Shown here: piece after piece, positions 7,005-13,847 of the stretch
How positions within the stretch are numbered: position 1 is the stretch's first letter
How the letters are laid out: every line of letters starts with the position of its first letter
Assembly (NCBI GenBank): GCA_003554565.1
Contig: PWGR01000245.1
Span: 1 to 14,574 of the forward strand
Source: Clostridia bacterium
GTDB taxonomy: Bacteria; Bacillota; Sulfobacillia; SLMV01
Direction of reading: 5' to 3'
DNA: 14,574 bases
Position numbers and translations under genes: made by a program
The notes under the pieces: generated by a model
What the model was told of the DNA's origin: nothing
The model's input: only the letters and a program-made list of their open reading frames with translations
The model's database searches: none

Positions 7005-7939
7005 AGATGTACACCTCCCGGAGAATCAGAAATCAGACGCGCCATGATCAGGGAAGCAATCCTCGCCCGGGCCGAATCTGCCCGGGAGTTCATAATCACG
7101 GGGACCCGCGCCCCGAGAACCAGACCGGCCATCGGTGCATCCGCCAGGTAAGTCAGCGTCTTACCTACCAGATTCCCCGCCTCTATGTCCGGCACCACTA
7201 TTATGTCCGCCCTACCCTGTACCGGGCTGTCAATCCCCTTACTCCTGAGGGCCTCTGGCTCCAGGGCATTGTCCAGGCCCAGTGGGCCATCCAGGACCAT
7301 CTCCCCGAGCTGTCCCCGGTCAGCCATTTTGGTGATTGCCGCCCAGTCGACAGTAACCGGCATATTCGTCTGCACTTTCTCCAGGGCGGCCACCAGGGCT
7401 ATACGCGGGGGCCTGCCCCAGATCACGTTCCCCGCCTCCGCGGCATTGCGAACAATTTCCACCCGGGTCTCGAAGTCAGGGTCAATGTTGATCCCCCCGT
7501 CCGTCATGCCCAGCAGACGATTATATGCAGGTATATCGAAGAGCCCAAGGTGGCTGAGCACCCGACCGGTGCGCAGCTGGGCCTGTTCACTTATCATGGC
7601 ACGGAGGAAATCGGCGGAAGAGACCATGCCCTTCATCAACATCTGCGCCTCTCCTCTTCCCGCAGCGCAGGCTGCCTCGAAAGCCGCCCGTCCTGCACGA
7701 CAGTGGCGCACCTCATAGAACTCGTCTTCCATCCCGATCACATCCAGCTGTGGTCGGATTCGCTCCTCGTCCCCAAACAGCAGCGCGTGCACCAGTCCGT
7801 CCGACGCGGCGACGGCCACCGTCTCGAGAACCTGTGAATGCTCGGCCCCCGCCACCGCCAGGTTAACCGCTGGCTTCTCCGCAGCCTGCTCGGCGTACGG
7901 CTGCAGGTGATAAAAGGAAAAATCTCTCAAGCGCTCCAT
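7001..7939 (-). CDS. Phosphate butyryltransferase / phosphate acetyltransferase family
   Basis: Enzymes of this family exchange the CoA of an acyl-CoA for phosphate (butyryl-CoA to butyryl phosphate), the step before ATP formation by butyrate kinase. The protein of about 312 residues shows family motifs in order: MLMKGMVSSADFLRAM, LRTGRVLSHLGLFDIPAYNR, LLGMTDGGINIDPD, NMPVTVDWAAITKMADRGQL, DGPLGLDNA, KGIDSPVQGRADIIVVPDIE, AGNLVGKTLTYLADAPMAGL and PVIMNSRADS. This fits the phosphate butyryltransferase (Ptb) branch better than Pta. Two adjacent ATGs exist; the second (7939) lies 5 bases after AGGGGG and is preferred to 7942. No butyrate kinase gene is next to it; the downstream gene is nif3, overlapping by 4 bases. 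It is the first gene after the promoter near 8030. Substrate could be butyryl, branched-chain acyl or another acyl-CoA. Confidence 0.88.
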   Translation of the reverse strand: MERLRDFSFYHLQPYAEQAAEKPAVNLAVAGAEHSQVLETVAVAASDGLVHALLFGDEERIRPQLDVIGMEDEFYEVRHCRAGRAAFEAACAAGRGEAQMLMKGMVSSADFLRAMISEQAQLRTGRVLSHLGLFDIPAYNRLLGMTDGGINIDPDFETRVEIVRNAAEAGNVIWGRPPRIALVAALEKVQTNMPVTVDWAAITKMADRGQLGEMVLDGPLGLDNALEPEALRSKGIDSPVQGRADIIVVPDIEAGNLVGKTLTYLADAPMAGLVLGARVPVIMNSRADSARARIASLIMARLISDSPGGVHL

Positions 7940-8024
7940 CATGGCCCCCTAACATAATTTGCTACAGCATCCCCGGCCTCGCTCCAGAGACATCTGTCCT
8001 GTACCTCACAGCTGGCTCGTCCTC

Positions 8025-8033
8025 ATTATAGCA
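8025..8033 (-). promoter_or_regulatory. Extended -10 promoter upstream of the phosphate butyryltransferase gene
   Basis: The minus strand reads TGCTATAAT, a perfect extended -10 element, preceded by a run of six T. The hexamer 17 bases upstream (CGGAGG, 8048-8053) does not resemble TTGACA, so the promoter would rely on the extended -10 or on an activator. It would give a 5' leader of about 80 bases and start the ptb-nif3-mscS block. Confidence 0.65.
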
Positions 8034-8169
8034 AAAAACAGGTTCTTCCTCCGGCGGATGAGGTGCAGTAATGAAAGCGGAAACCAGTCACAACCACAGC
8101 CTCAGAGCAGAACTCGATTGAAACATCGCAGCCTGCTGTTCCGACCACCAGAGCAGCCGGCAGCGGGGA

Positions 8170-8937
8170 TCAGTGCTCGTACATGAAGTCCCGCAGGAAT
8201 TCTGCGGCGCGCTCGAGCGCCCGGTCATTGAGCTTTTCACCTTTTTCCCGCGTGGCTGTGCGCGCGTCTCCCATTGCACCGTTGGCGGTCAGCTCGTGCC
8301 AGTTCAATGGGTAATTTACGCGGAATTCGTCATGCAGCCCTGTATATTTCCAGGGCGCCGATCCTGCTCCTTGCTCTGTCAGTCTCTCTTCCCGGACCAG
8401 CTCCGGTGCCAGAAACATGGCATCGGAGACCTCCCACTCACCAGCATGATCTATTCTCCCCGTGCCGATGATTTCTCGAGTTGTGTCTGATGTAAACGTC
8501 TTGTAGTTTACGTGCGGTATGATGATCCCCATCTCGTCCCGAATGATTTCTGTGGCCACTGAGATTGTGCTCTGATTTCCGCCATGTCCGGTAATAATGA
8601 AAATTTTCTCCAGCCCATGATGCATGAGACTGCTCACATAGTCCATGAGGATCTGAATCAACGTCTCCGGTCGCAGTGTCATGGAACCGGGAAAATCCAT
8701 ATGATGGGCAGATATCCCGACCGGCACCGGCGGTGCCACCAGCACACGCGGGTGCAGGTGCCGGGCTAACCGGACACTGAAGCGGTGCGCCCGCACTGTA
8801 TCCGCCGCCAGAGCCAGGTGCGGACCGTGCTGCTCGGTCGAGCCCACAGGGATTATTGCGACCTCCGCCTCCCGCAGTGATTCCTCGACTTCGGGCCAGG
8901 TCATCTGAGCCAACTCCACCTGTTTATCTTCGCTCAT
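8170..8937 (-). CDS. Creatininase-family metal-dependent amidohydrolase
   Basis: The creatininase family contains creatinine amidohydrolase, a riboflavin-pathway formamide hydrolase, and the mycofactocin peptidase MftE; all use a two-metal centre to cleave an amide or cyclic amide. The 255-residue protein has the expected ligand motifs: IPVGSTEQHGPHLALAAD with Glu35, His37 and Asp46; the HHMDFPGS segment at 78-85; GHGGN at 117-121; and HAGEWEVSDAM starting at His164 with Glu167. Length is normal. ATG 8937 is preceded by GGAAGG at 7 bases. No mycofactocin precursor peptide or radical SAM partner lies beside it, so MftE function is unlikely. It is 113 bases downstream of the alcohol dehydrogenase-like gene and may share its transcript. 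Substrate cannot be told from the sequence. Confidence 0.9.
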   Translation of the reverse strand: MSEDKQVELAQMTWPEVEESLREAEVAIIPVGSTEQHGPHLALAADTVRAHRFSVRLARHLHPRVLVAPPVPVGISAHHMDFPGSMTLRPETLIQILMDYVSSLMHHGLEKIFIITGHGGNQSTISVATEIIRDEMGIIIPHVNYKTFTSDTTREIIGTGRIDHAGEWEVSDAMFLAPELVREERLTEQGAGSAPWKYTGLHDEFRVNYPLNWHELTANGAMGDARTATREKGEKLNDRALERAAEFLRDFMYEH

Positions 8938-9050
8938 CCTGCTCCCTTCCCTTCACCTGCTCAGAGTCGGTTTCCTCCCTACCTTCAGGCGGCACACCAG
9001 ACCAGGTCCCCAGAACCCTGCCGACCAATCACCCACCGCAGCACACCGTT

Positions 9051-10058
9051 TCAACTGCACGAGTCAACACAGAGGACGGCTGCCCCATCGAAACGAGAGC
9101 GTTTCAGGTCATTCAGTGCCTGGTTCAGCTGCCCGAAAGGGTATTGTTGAACGGTGGTGCGGATGGGAATTTCGGCTGCAATCCGCATGAATTCGCGTGC
9201 ATCTTTCTTCGTTACATTTGCCACACTGCGCAGGGTTCGCTCCCCGTATATCTGCTGGTACGGGAAGGAGGGGATATCTGTCATGGAGACGGCATTTACC
9301 GCAACCGTTCCTCCATCCCGCACAGAATTGAGAGCCATTGGTACTATTTCACCCACGGGAGCAAACGTTATTGCCCGGTCACAGACCGGGCCCTCGTCAC
9401 TCCCTGGACTGCCAACCCAGACGGCACCCAGCTCCCGCGCCAGCTCCTGGTGCTCGAGGCTCCGGGTATAGACAGCAAACTCGCATCCCCAATACCGGGC
9501 AACCTGTGCCACCAGGTGCGCCGAAGCACCAAAACCAAACAACGCCAGGCTCTCTCCCTCTCTCAGATCGGATAGCCGCAGGGCCCGGTAGCCGATGATG
9601 CCGGCACAGAGAAGCGGGGCCGCCCCTGCATCAGACAGCCCGTCACCAATGGGAACAGTAAATTCCTCGTGGGCTATCATGCGTTCAGCGAAGCCTCCCG
9701 GCGCGTCAAATCCAGTGAATCGCGCCTTCCGACACAGATTCTCCCGCCCCCGCGCGCACCTATCACATTCTCCGCAGCTGCAATACATCCAGTAGGCCCC
9801 ACGTCTCTGGCCCAACAGCGAGCGGTCCACCCCGGCACCTGTGGCCTGCACAATTCCCACCACCTGGTGTCCGGGCACCAGCGGGTAACGATCAGCCATA
9901 ATGTCACCCTCCGCGATGTGCAGATCGGTCCGGCATATGCCACAGGTCCTCACCTGCAGTGTGATCTCGCCTGCCGAGGGTTCGGGAACTGATACCTCTT
10001 CAACAGCCAGTGGTTCATCCTCAATGGGTGCCGGTCTTCGAAGACTCCAGGCCTTCAC
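9051..10058 (-). CDS. Zinc-dependent alcohol dehydrogenase-family oxidoreductase
   Basis: This is a medium-chain dehydrogenase/reductase, expected to interconvert an alcohol and an aldehyde or ketone with NAD(P). I place the start at GTG 10058, giving MKAWSLRRPAPI, a typical family N-terminus, with GGAGAGG just upstream; the longer reading from GTG 10103 would overlap folC. In the 335-residue form, catalytic zinc ligands are Cys39 (CGICRTDLH), His64 (PGHQVVG) and probably Cys151. The structural zinc loop is Cys95, 98, 101 and 109 (CGECDRCARGRENLC). The dinucleotide fold follows, with GFGASAH at 175-181. The residue after His64 is Gln instead of the usual Glu; I recall this variant from one subgroup of the family, so it need not mean loss of activity. 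The gene follows folC by 22 bases. Substrate unknown. Confidence 0.9.
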   Translation of the reverse strand: MKAWSLRRPAPIEDEPLAVEEVSVPEPSAGEITLQVRTCGICRTDLHIAEGDIMADRYPLVPGHQVVGIVQATGAGVDRSLLGQRRGAYWMYCSCGECDRCARGRENLCRKARFTGFDAPGGFAERMIAHEEFTVPIGDGLSDAGAAPLLCAGIIGYRALRLSDLREGESLALFGFGASAHLVAQVARYWGCEFAVYTRSLEHQELARELGAVWVGSPGSDEGPVCDRAITFAPVGEIVPMALNSVRDGGTVAVNAVSMTDIPSFPYQQIYGERTLRSVANVTKKDAREFMRIAAEIPIRTTVQQYPFGQLNQALNDLKRSRFDGAAVLCVDSCS

Positions 10059-10080
10059 GTCAACCACCTCTCCCCGGGTA

Positions 10081-11409
10081 CTAACACTGGTCCCAGCAAT
10101 CACGGGCCGCTCCCACTAGATACAGGCTGCCCCAAATCACCACCACATCTTCCGGTCCGGCATCGCGAACACACACCTGCAGGGCTCCCTGTACATCATC
10201 GACAGTGCGAACCTGGCACCCGTCTGCCAGCACCCGTTCCGCAGCCCGCCCGAGACTCGCCGCATCTCGTCCCCTTGGAGTCGGGCTCCTGGTAGTCACA
10301 ACGGTCCCGTTTAGCACCGGGGCCATGGCACCGAGCATTTTCTCCGGGTCTTTGTCCTCGAGGACCCCGACCACGCAGTGTATCCTGGATTCAGGATAAA
10401 TCTCTGCCAGGTTCTCAGCCAGCGTCGAGGCGGCGTTGACATTGTGAGCACCATCCAGGAGCACGTCCGGTGAATCCTGCACCCTCTCGAGGCGACCCGG
10501 CCACTGGGCTTCCCGGAGTGCCGGCAGCACCCGTTCCGGGGAGAGATCTATGTCGGGACTGTTCCTGTCCAGCTCTTCCAGGGTGGCCACTGCCAGGGCG
10601 GCATTGGCCAGCTGGTGTCTCCCGAGCATGGTGGTCTCCACGCCCGCCGCTTCCCAGTCAATCCCGCTATAGGAAAACTCTCCGCCGTGAGAATCGACGC
10701 GGCGCGGGTGATAGTGAGGGCGGTGAGAATCATCCTCTTCACGCACCGTCACCATGGGAACATCGCGCTCATCGCAGATGTCGCTGAACAAACCCTGGAT
10801 CTCGCCCGGCAGGTGAGCTATGACGGCCCGGGATCCCGTTTTGATGATCCCGGCCTTCTCCCGCGCGATCTCCGACAATGTGCTGCCCAGGACGGCAGTA
10901 TGATCGAAGCCTATAGAAGTCACCACTGCCACGCGGGGTGGAGGAATTACGCTGGTTGCGTCAAACCGTCCACCCAGGCCCACTTCCTGCACCAGCATGT
11001 CTAGATCCTGCTCCGCAAAATAGCTGTACATGACCGCAGTAAGGATCTCAAAATACGTGGGATGCTCGCGTCCCGCCCGGGTCTCGGACTCTACCAGTTC
11101 CCTGACTTGAGAAACCAGCTCGGAAAATCTATCGCGTTCGATGAATGTACCGTTAATTTGAATCCGCTCGCGTATGCTCTGCAGGTGCGGCGACGTGTAC
11201 AGCCCCACACGCATCCCTGCAGCCCGGAGTGCCTCCGACAGAAAACAACACGTGGAGCCCTTGCCGTTCGTCCCGGCAACATGTATGACCGGGAGACGTC
11301 TGTGAGGGTCACCCAGCTGCTCCAGGAGTCGCATCATGCGGTGCAGCCCCGGTTTCGTAGCAAATCGTCCCAATCCGTACAGATAAGAAACTGCCTCTTG
11401 GTAGTTCAC
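10081..11409 (-). CDS. folC: Bifunctional folylpolyglutamate synthase / dihydrofolate synthase
   Basis: FolC adds glutamate to dihydropteroate and to reduced folates with ATP, completing folate synthesis and retaining folates in the cell. The sequence has the Mur-ligase-type P-loop HVAGTNGKGS (GTNGKGS at 46-52 of the 442-residue form). It continues with LYTSPHLQSIRERIQING, EVGLGGRFDATS, SIGFDHTAVLG, IAREKAGIIK, the WPGRLERV segment and VLLDGAHN of the C-terminal domain. The start is uncertain: GTG 11409 has GGAGG 5 bases upstream and gives VNYQEAVSYLYGLGRF, which matches the family. ATG 11421 and TTG 11445 are in frame but have poorer ribosome sites. It is the first gene of the leftward block that includes the alcohol dehydrogenase and perhaps the creatininase family gene. 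Length and motifs are complete. Confidence 0.95.
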   Translation of the reverse strand: MNYQEAVSYLYGLGRFATKPGLHRMMRLLEQLGDPHRRLPVIHVAGTNGKGSTCCFLSEALRAAGMRVGLYTSPHLQSIRERIQINGTFIERDRFSELVSQVRELVESETRAGREHPTYFEILTAVMYSYFAEQDLDMLVQEVGLGGRFDATSVIPPPRVAVVTSIGFDHTAVLGSTLSEIAREKAGIIKTGSRAVIAHLPGEIQGLFSDICDERDVPMVTVREEDDSHRPHYHPRRVDSHGGEFSYSGIDWEAAGVETTMLGRHQLANAALAVATLEELDRNSPDIDLSPERVLPALREAQWPGRLERVQDSPDVLLDGAHNVNAASTLAENLAEIYPESRIHCVVGVLEDKDPEKMLGAMAPVLNGTVVTTRSPTPRGRDAASLGRAAERVLADGCQVRTVDDVQGALQVCVRDAGPEDVVVIWGSLYLVGAARDCWDQC

Positions 11410-11462
11410 TCGCTCCTCCATTTGCCGCCAGGCCCGGCCGGACAACAGCTGTAACTCTCATC

Positions 11463-11493
11463 GGGCGTCGACGATTGACCGTCCATGACGCCC
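11463..11493. repeat. Folded stem in the folC leader
   Basis: GGGCGTC (11463-11469) pairs with GACGCCC (11487-11493), and inside it GACG (11470-11473) pairs with CGTC (11480-11483), leaving a 6-base loop and a 3-base bulge. It would lie in the untranslated leader of folC. No T-run follows on the minus strand, so a role as attenuator or in leader structure is only inferred. Confidence 0.5.
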
Positions 11494-11607
11494 CTAGCGG
11501 GCCAGTGCGAGATTCTCTTCCTTCACCCTACCTTATATTTTCGACAAAGAACCGCGATTCCTACCACACTGCCCGGATTTCTTGCTCATAAGCTGCGGCG
11601 CAAACGG

Positions 11608-11701
11608 TCGACTGACCCCCGCTCTACGTGATACTGGAGCAAACGGTAAATATTTCCGGAAGGAAAAAGCCTTGGAACGGCAAAAAAGAGGGGTCAGTCG
11701 A
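11608..11701. repeat. 94-bp element bounded by a perfect 12-bp inverted repeat
   Basis: TCGACTGACCCC (11608-11619) is matched exactly by GGGGTCAGTCGA (11690-11701). The interior contains an A-run next to the right arm (AAAAAAGAG), the palindromes AAATATTT and TTCCGGAA, and one copy of the direct repeat GCAAACGGT. No clear target-site duplication is seen at the edges and no protein is encoded. It may be a small palindromic mobile relic (MITE- or REP-like) or a regulatory stem between divergent genes. Confidence 0.65.
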
Positions 11702-11769
11702 TGTAAGAGCCTTGTGGATTGTGCCAGATACTGCCACAGTCACTCAAAGCAACCTAAGGAGGGACAAAT

Positions 11770-12981
11770 ATGCAATCAGACACGCTGTACACTTCCCAGC
11801 CGCGACTGCCCTACATACTCCTGAGCACAGCAGTGGTATTCGCTCTGGTGCTGGCCGATGGATCCGTCGAGGCAGCGAGCCCGGAGTACCGCGCTATCGT
11901 CACTTACCGCGTGCAGACAGGCGACACCTTCTGGCTCATCAGTGAGAATTTTTCCACCTCGGTGGCACAGCTGCGCCGTGACAATCCCCACGTCAATATC
12001 CTTGAGCCGGGCCAAGTGTTATACATTACTACCCGGGTCTCCGGTGGCACATTCCCGTACCGGGTCCGTTCCGGGGAGAGCCTGCACCGTATCTCGGAGC
12101 GAACGCAGAGAAGCATGTCCGCCATCCAGAGGGCAAGCAGTCTAAAAGGCACAGGGATCTGGGCCGGACAAGTCCTCCGGATTCCCGTTACTGACGACAA
12201 CGAATACGCGGAGTGGGTACAACCGGGTGATACCCTGCACAGGATCGCCACTCGTCATGATGTCAACACGGAGCGCCTGCGCGCCCTGAACCCTCTGGTA
12301 GGAGACGAAATTCGCATCAATCAGATCCTGCGCATTCCGCACCCCGGCAGCGTCGTATCTCCCCCTGAGCATGATTCCGGGAGCGACATACTGGAGTACC
12401 GGGTCCAACCAGGCGACACCCTCGGGGCCATAGTCTCTCGATACGGGACTACCTCCGAGGCAGTGTTGCAGACCAACCACCTGCAGAGCAACTTCTTGAT
12501 GCCGGGTCAGCTCCTCTACATTCCCGTGGGCAGCTCAACCGCTCAGTCCGTCGAGGGCCCCCGAGGCTCACGTGAACCGGGGTATGGAGAACTCCTCACC
12601 TGGGAGCAGGTTCGCTGGTACTATCCCCCCGGCACTGATGCCACCGTGGTCGACATGTACACAGGTCAGAGATTCTCCATCCGCCGTCTGGGCGGATCGA
12701 ACCACGCTGATTCGGAACCCATAACGGCGCGGGACACTGCTGTCATGTACGAGCTGTTCGGGCGCACCTGGACCTGGGCATCGCGTCCAATCCTGCTTGA
12801 GGTGCGCGGCCGGACCTTCGCCGCGTCAATGGCGGGAATGCCGCACGATGTGCAGACTATCTACGACAATGACTTCAACGGACATTTCTGCCTGTACTTT
12901 TACAACAGCAGGTCGCACAACACCAATTCTATTCAGAGTCATCATCAGTCAAACGTGTTGCGCGCCGCCGGTCTTCAGTGA
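11770..12981 (+). CDS. Secreted protein with four LysM domains and a conserved C-terminal domain
   Basis: LysM domains bind N-acetylglucosamine-containing glycans such as peptidoglycan, so this is a predicted cell-wall-bound secreted protein. The 403 residues begin with a signal peptide (hydrophobic core about 15-29; cleavage probably near 34-37, VEAAS). LysM domains follow at about 46-87 (YRVQTGDTFWLIS), 97-139 (YRVRSGESLHRIS), 149-190 (WVQPGDTLHRIA) and 210-252 (YRVQPGDTLGAIV). A linker leads to a C-terminal domain at about 273-400, with VVDMYTGQRFSIRRLGGSNH, MAGMPHD, GHFCLYFYNSRSHNTN and a final HHQSNVLRAAG. I recall similar domains after LysM or peptidoglycan-binding modules in Clostridia, but know no assigned function. 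The repeated His, Asn and Asp suggest a metal or catalytic site. The ribosome site AGGAGGG is strong. It is the only plus-strand gene here and stands alone. Confidence 0.9.
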   Translation: MQSDTLYTSQPRLPYILLSTAVVFALVLADGSVEAASPEYRAIVTYRVQTGDTFWLISENFSTSVAQLRRDNPHVNILEPGQVLYITTRVSGGTFPYRVRSGESLHRISERTQRSMSAIQRASSLKGTGIWAGQVLRIPVTDDNEYAEWVQPGDTLHRIATRHDVNTERLRALNPLVGDEIRINQILRIPHPGSVVSPPEHDSGSDILEYRVQPGDTLGAIVSRYGTTSEAVLQTNHLQSNFLMPGQLLYIPVGSSTAQSVEGPRGSREPGYGELLTWEQVRWYYPPGTDATVVDMYTGQRFSIRRLGGSNHADSEPITARDTAVMYELFGRTWTWASRPILLEVRGRTFAASMAGMPHDVQTIYDNDFNGHFCLYFYNSRSHNTNSIQSHHQSNVLRAAGLQ

Positions 12982-13002
12982 GAGACATCCCGGCTGATGG
13001 GT

Positions 13003-13030
13003 GGGAGGCGGGGTCGCCCCCGCGCCTCCC
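13003..13030. repeat. GC-rich stem-loop after the LysM gene
   Basis: GGGAGGC (13003-13009) pairs with GCCTCCC (13024-13030). Directly inside it GGGG pairs with CCCC around a 3-base loop (TCG), with a 3-base bulge. It starts 21 bases after the LysM stop. No T-run follows. It is probably part of the transcription-ending region between two converging genes. The G-runs at 12999-13013 could also form other structures. Confidence 0.6.
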
Positions 13031-13091
13031 GCCCCGCCACCGGAAATACGGGGCCGCATCCAGCAGTTGGTGTCCGTCGGCGTTTACCCAC

Positions 13092-13125
13092 GAGCGAAGC
13101 GGGGCCCTCTCACCCCGCTTCGCTC
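13092..13125. terminator. Strong 13-bp hairpin between converging genes, likely terminator
   Basis: GAGCGAAGCGGGG (13092-13104) is matched perfectly by CCCCGCTTCGCTC (13113-13125) around an 8-base loop. It lies between the stops of the LysM gene (plus) and the NYN gene (minus), the usual place for a shared terminator. Neither side has a real T-run, so efficiency as an intrinsic terminator is uncertain; it could equally be a dispersed palindromic repeat. Confidence 0.55.
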
Positions 13126-13164
13126 CCTCATTCTGCAATTAGGGGACGGTTCTTGCATGCTTGG

Positions 13165-13698
13165 TCAATCATCACGCCCGCCCGCATTGCGAGAGGTTCG
13201 CTCGATGTAGCGGCGTACATCGCTGAGATCGACGTACTTATCAACGGCGTTGGCCAGCTCGTAGGAAATCATGTCCTGTGTGGAACATGCAACAATACGC
13301 TTCCCCTTTGACCGCAATAGCTCCACGGCCCGCCCAAAATCCCCGTCACCGGTAAAGATCACGGCCACATCATACAGGGAAGAAGTGTTAAACATATCCA
13401 CTACCATTTCAATATCCAGATTGCATTTGGAACTGACGTCTGATGTGCTGGGGTCGGTCCAGACCTTAACGGGCTTGGTCCTGACGGTGTATCCCGTCCA
13501 GGTGAGAAACCCGTAAAATCTCTTCTCATCATCATCCTGCGGTTCCCTTGCATAATAGAAGGCATTGATCAAGTTCTTTCCCAGGGAAAAATAATCCACA
13601 GTTTTTTTAAAATCGATTTGCCAGCCCAGTTTTTTCTGAGCATAGGTCATATTGGCACCATCAACAAACATACTTATTCGTTGAGGGTCGGAACCCAT
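13165..13698 (-). CDS. NYN-domain (LabA/DUF88-like) putative ribonuclease
   Basis: NYN proteins have a PIN-like fold and are predicted or shown to be metal-dependent ribonucleases in RNA processing or decay. In the 177-residue form starting at ATG 13698 the acidic active-site residues are present: Asp13 in MFVDGANM, Asp95 and Asp101 in NLDIEMVVDM, and Asp118 and Asp120 in FTGDGDF. RSKGKRIV and YELANAVDKYVDL are also typical of this family. The chosen ATG lies 7 bases after GGAGG; an in-frame ATG at 13728 and the open frame up to 13761 have weaker ribosome sites. It lies downstream of atpF where atpH would be expected, and converges on the LysM gene. It probably has its own promoter. Target RNA unknown. 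Confidence 0.88.
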   Translation of the reverse strand: MGSDPQRISMFVDGANMTYAQKKLGWQIDFKKTVDYFSLGKNLINAFYYAREPQDDDEKRFYGFLTWTGYTVRTKPVKVWTDPSTSDVSSKCNLDIEMVVDMFNTSSLYDVAVIFTGDGDFGRAVELLRSKGKRIVACSTQDMISYELANAVDKYVDLSDVRRYIERTSRNAGGRDD

Positions 13699-13770
13699 CA
13701 TATCCCCTCCATATCCGTTACTATTCATGCACCAGCTCTCTCCTGCGCGCCCGTCTGCCACGGCACGCCA

Positions 13771-13799
13771 TATTTACAAAAATCGGCACTAAATGCGAA
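13771..13799 (-). promoter_or_regulatory. Candidate promoter of the NYN gene
   Basis: TTCGCA (13794-13799, 4/6 to TTGACA) and TAAATA (13771-13776, 4/6 to TATAAT) are separated by 17 bases, with TTTTTG just before the -10. It lies immediately downstream of the T-rich end of the candidate atpF terminator, so the NYN gene could be transcribed on its own. Confidence 0.35.
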
Positions 13800-13847
13800 A
13801 GAAAAGACCTCGCACGAGAGCGTTGACCGCCTCCCGACGAGGCTCTC
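13798..13847 (-). terminator. Candidate terminator after atpF
   Basis: On the minus strand CCTCG (plus 13838-13842) can pair with CGAGG (13808-13812), directly followed by TCTTTTCTTT (13798-13807). An alternative stem GAGAGC/GCTCTC (13842-13847 with 13816-13821) overlaps it. The stems are short with a long loop, so this is tentative. Its position 13 bases after the atpF stop fits the apparent end of the atp transcript. Confidence 0.4.

Larger units (their letters stand above)
11446..11769. other. Divergent intergenic region between folC and the LysM gene
   Basis: These 324 bases separate folC (leftward) from the LysM gene (rightward) and must hold both promoters. I see no gene. The contents are a folded stem at 11463-11493, an A+T-rich patch at about 11532-11547, a direct repeat GCAAACGGT at 11600-11608 and 11639-11647, and a 94-bp inverted-repeat element. 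A possible weak rightward promoter is TCGACT (11608-11613) with GATACT (11630-11635), both 4/6 matches with 16-base spacing. The LysM ribosome site AGGAGGG at the right end is strong. Confidence 0.5.

Noticed and set aside
6378..7837. Plus-strand open frames (6378-7151, 7007-7837) opposite nif3 and the phosphate butyryltransferase gene
   Set aside because: Shadows of conserved genes on the other strand; no recognisable motifs and low-complexity Arg/Pro/Ser composition.
8031..8169. Possible intrinsic terminator after the creatininase-family gene (T-run at 8031-8036 on the minus strand)
   Set aside because: No stable stem directly precedes the T-run; only 3 to 5 bp stems can be drawn, and the T-run belongs to the promoter of the next gene.
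8856..9575. Plus-strand open frame of 239 codons across the creatininase-dehydrogenase gap
   Set aside because: It runs antisense through two genes with intact motifs, and its translation shows no known domain.
11770..12981. LysM gene as a spore-coat SafA or a phage endolysin
   Set aside because: It has a signal peptide and no catalytic lysin domain that I recognise, no phage genes lie nearby, and four LysM modules plus the C-terminal domain differ from SafA.
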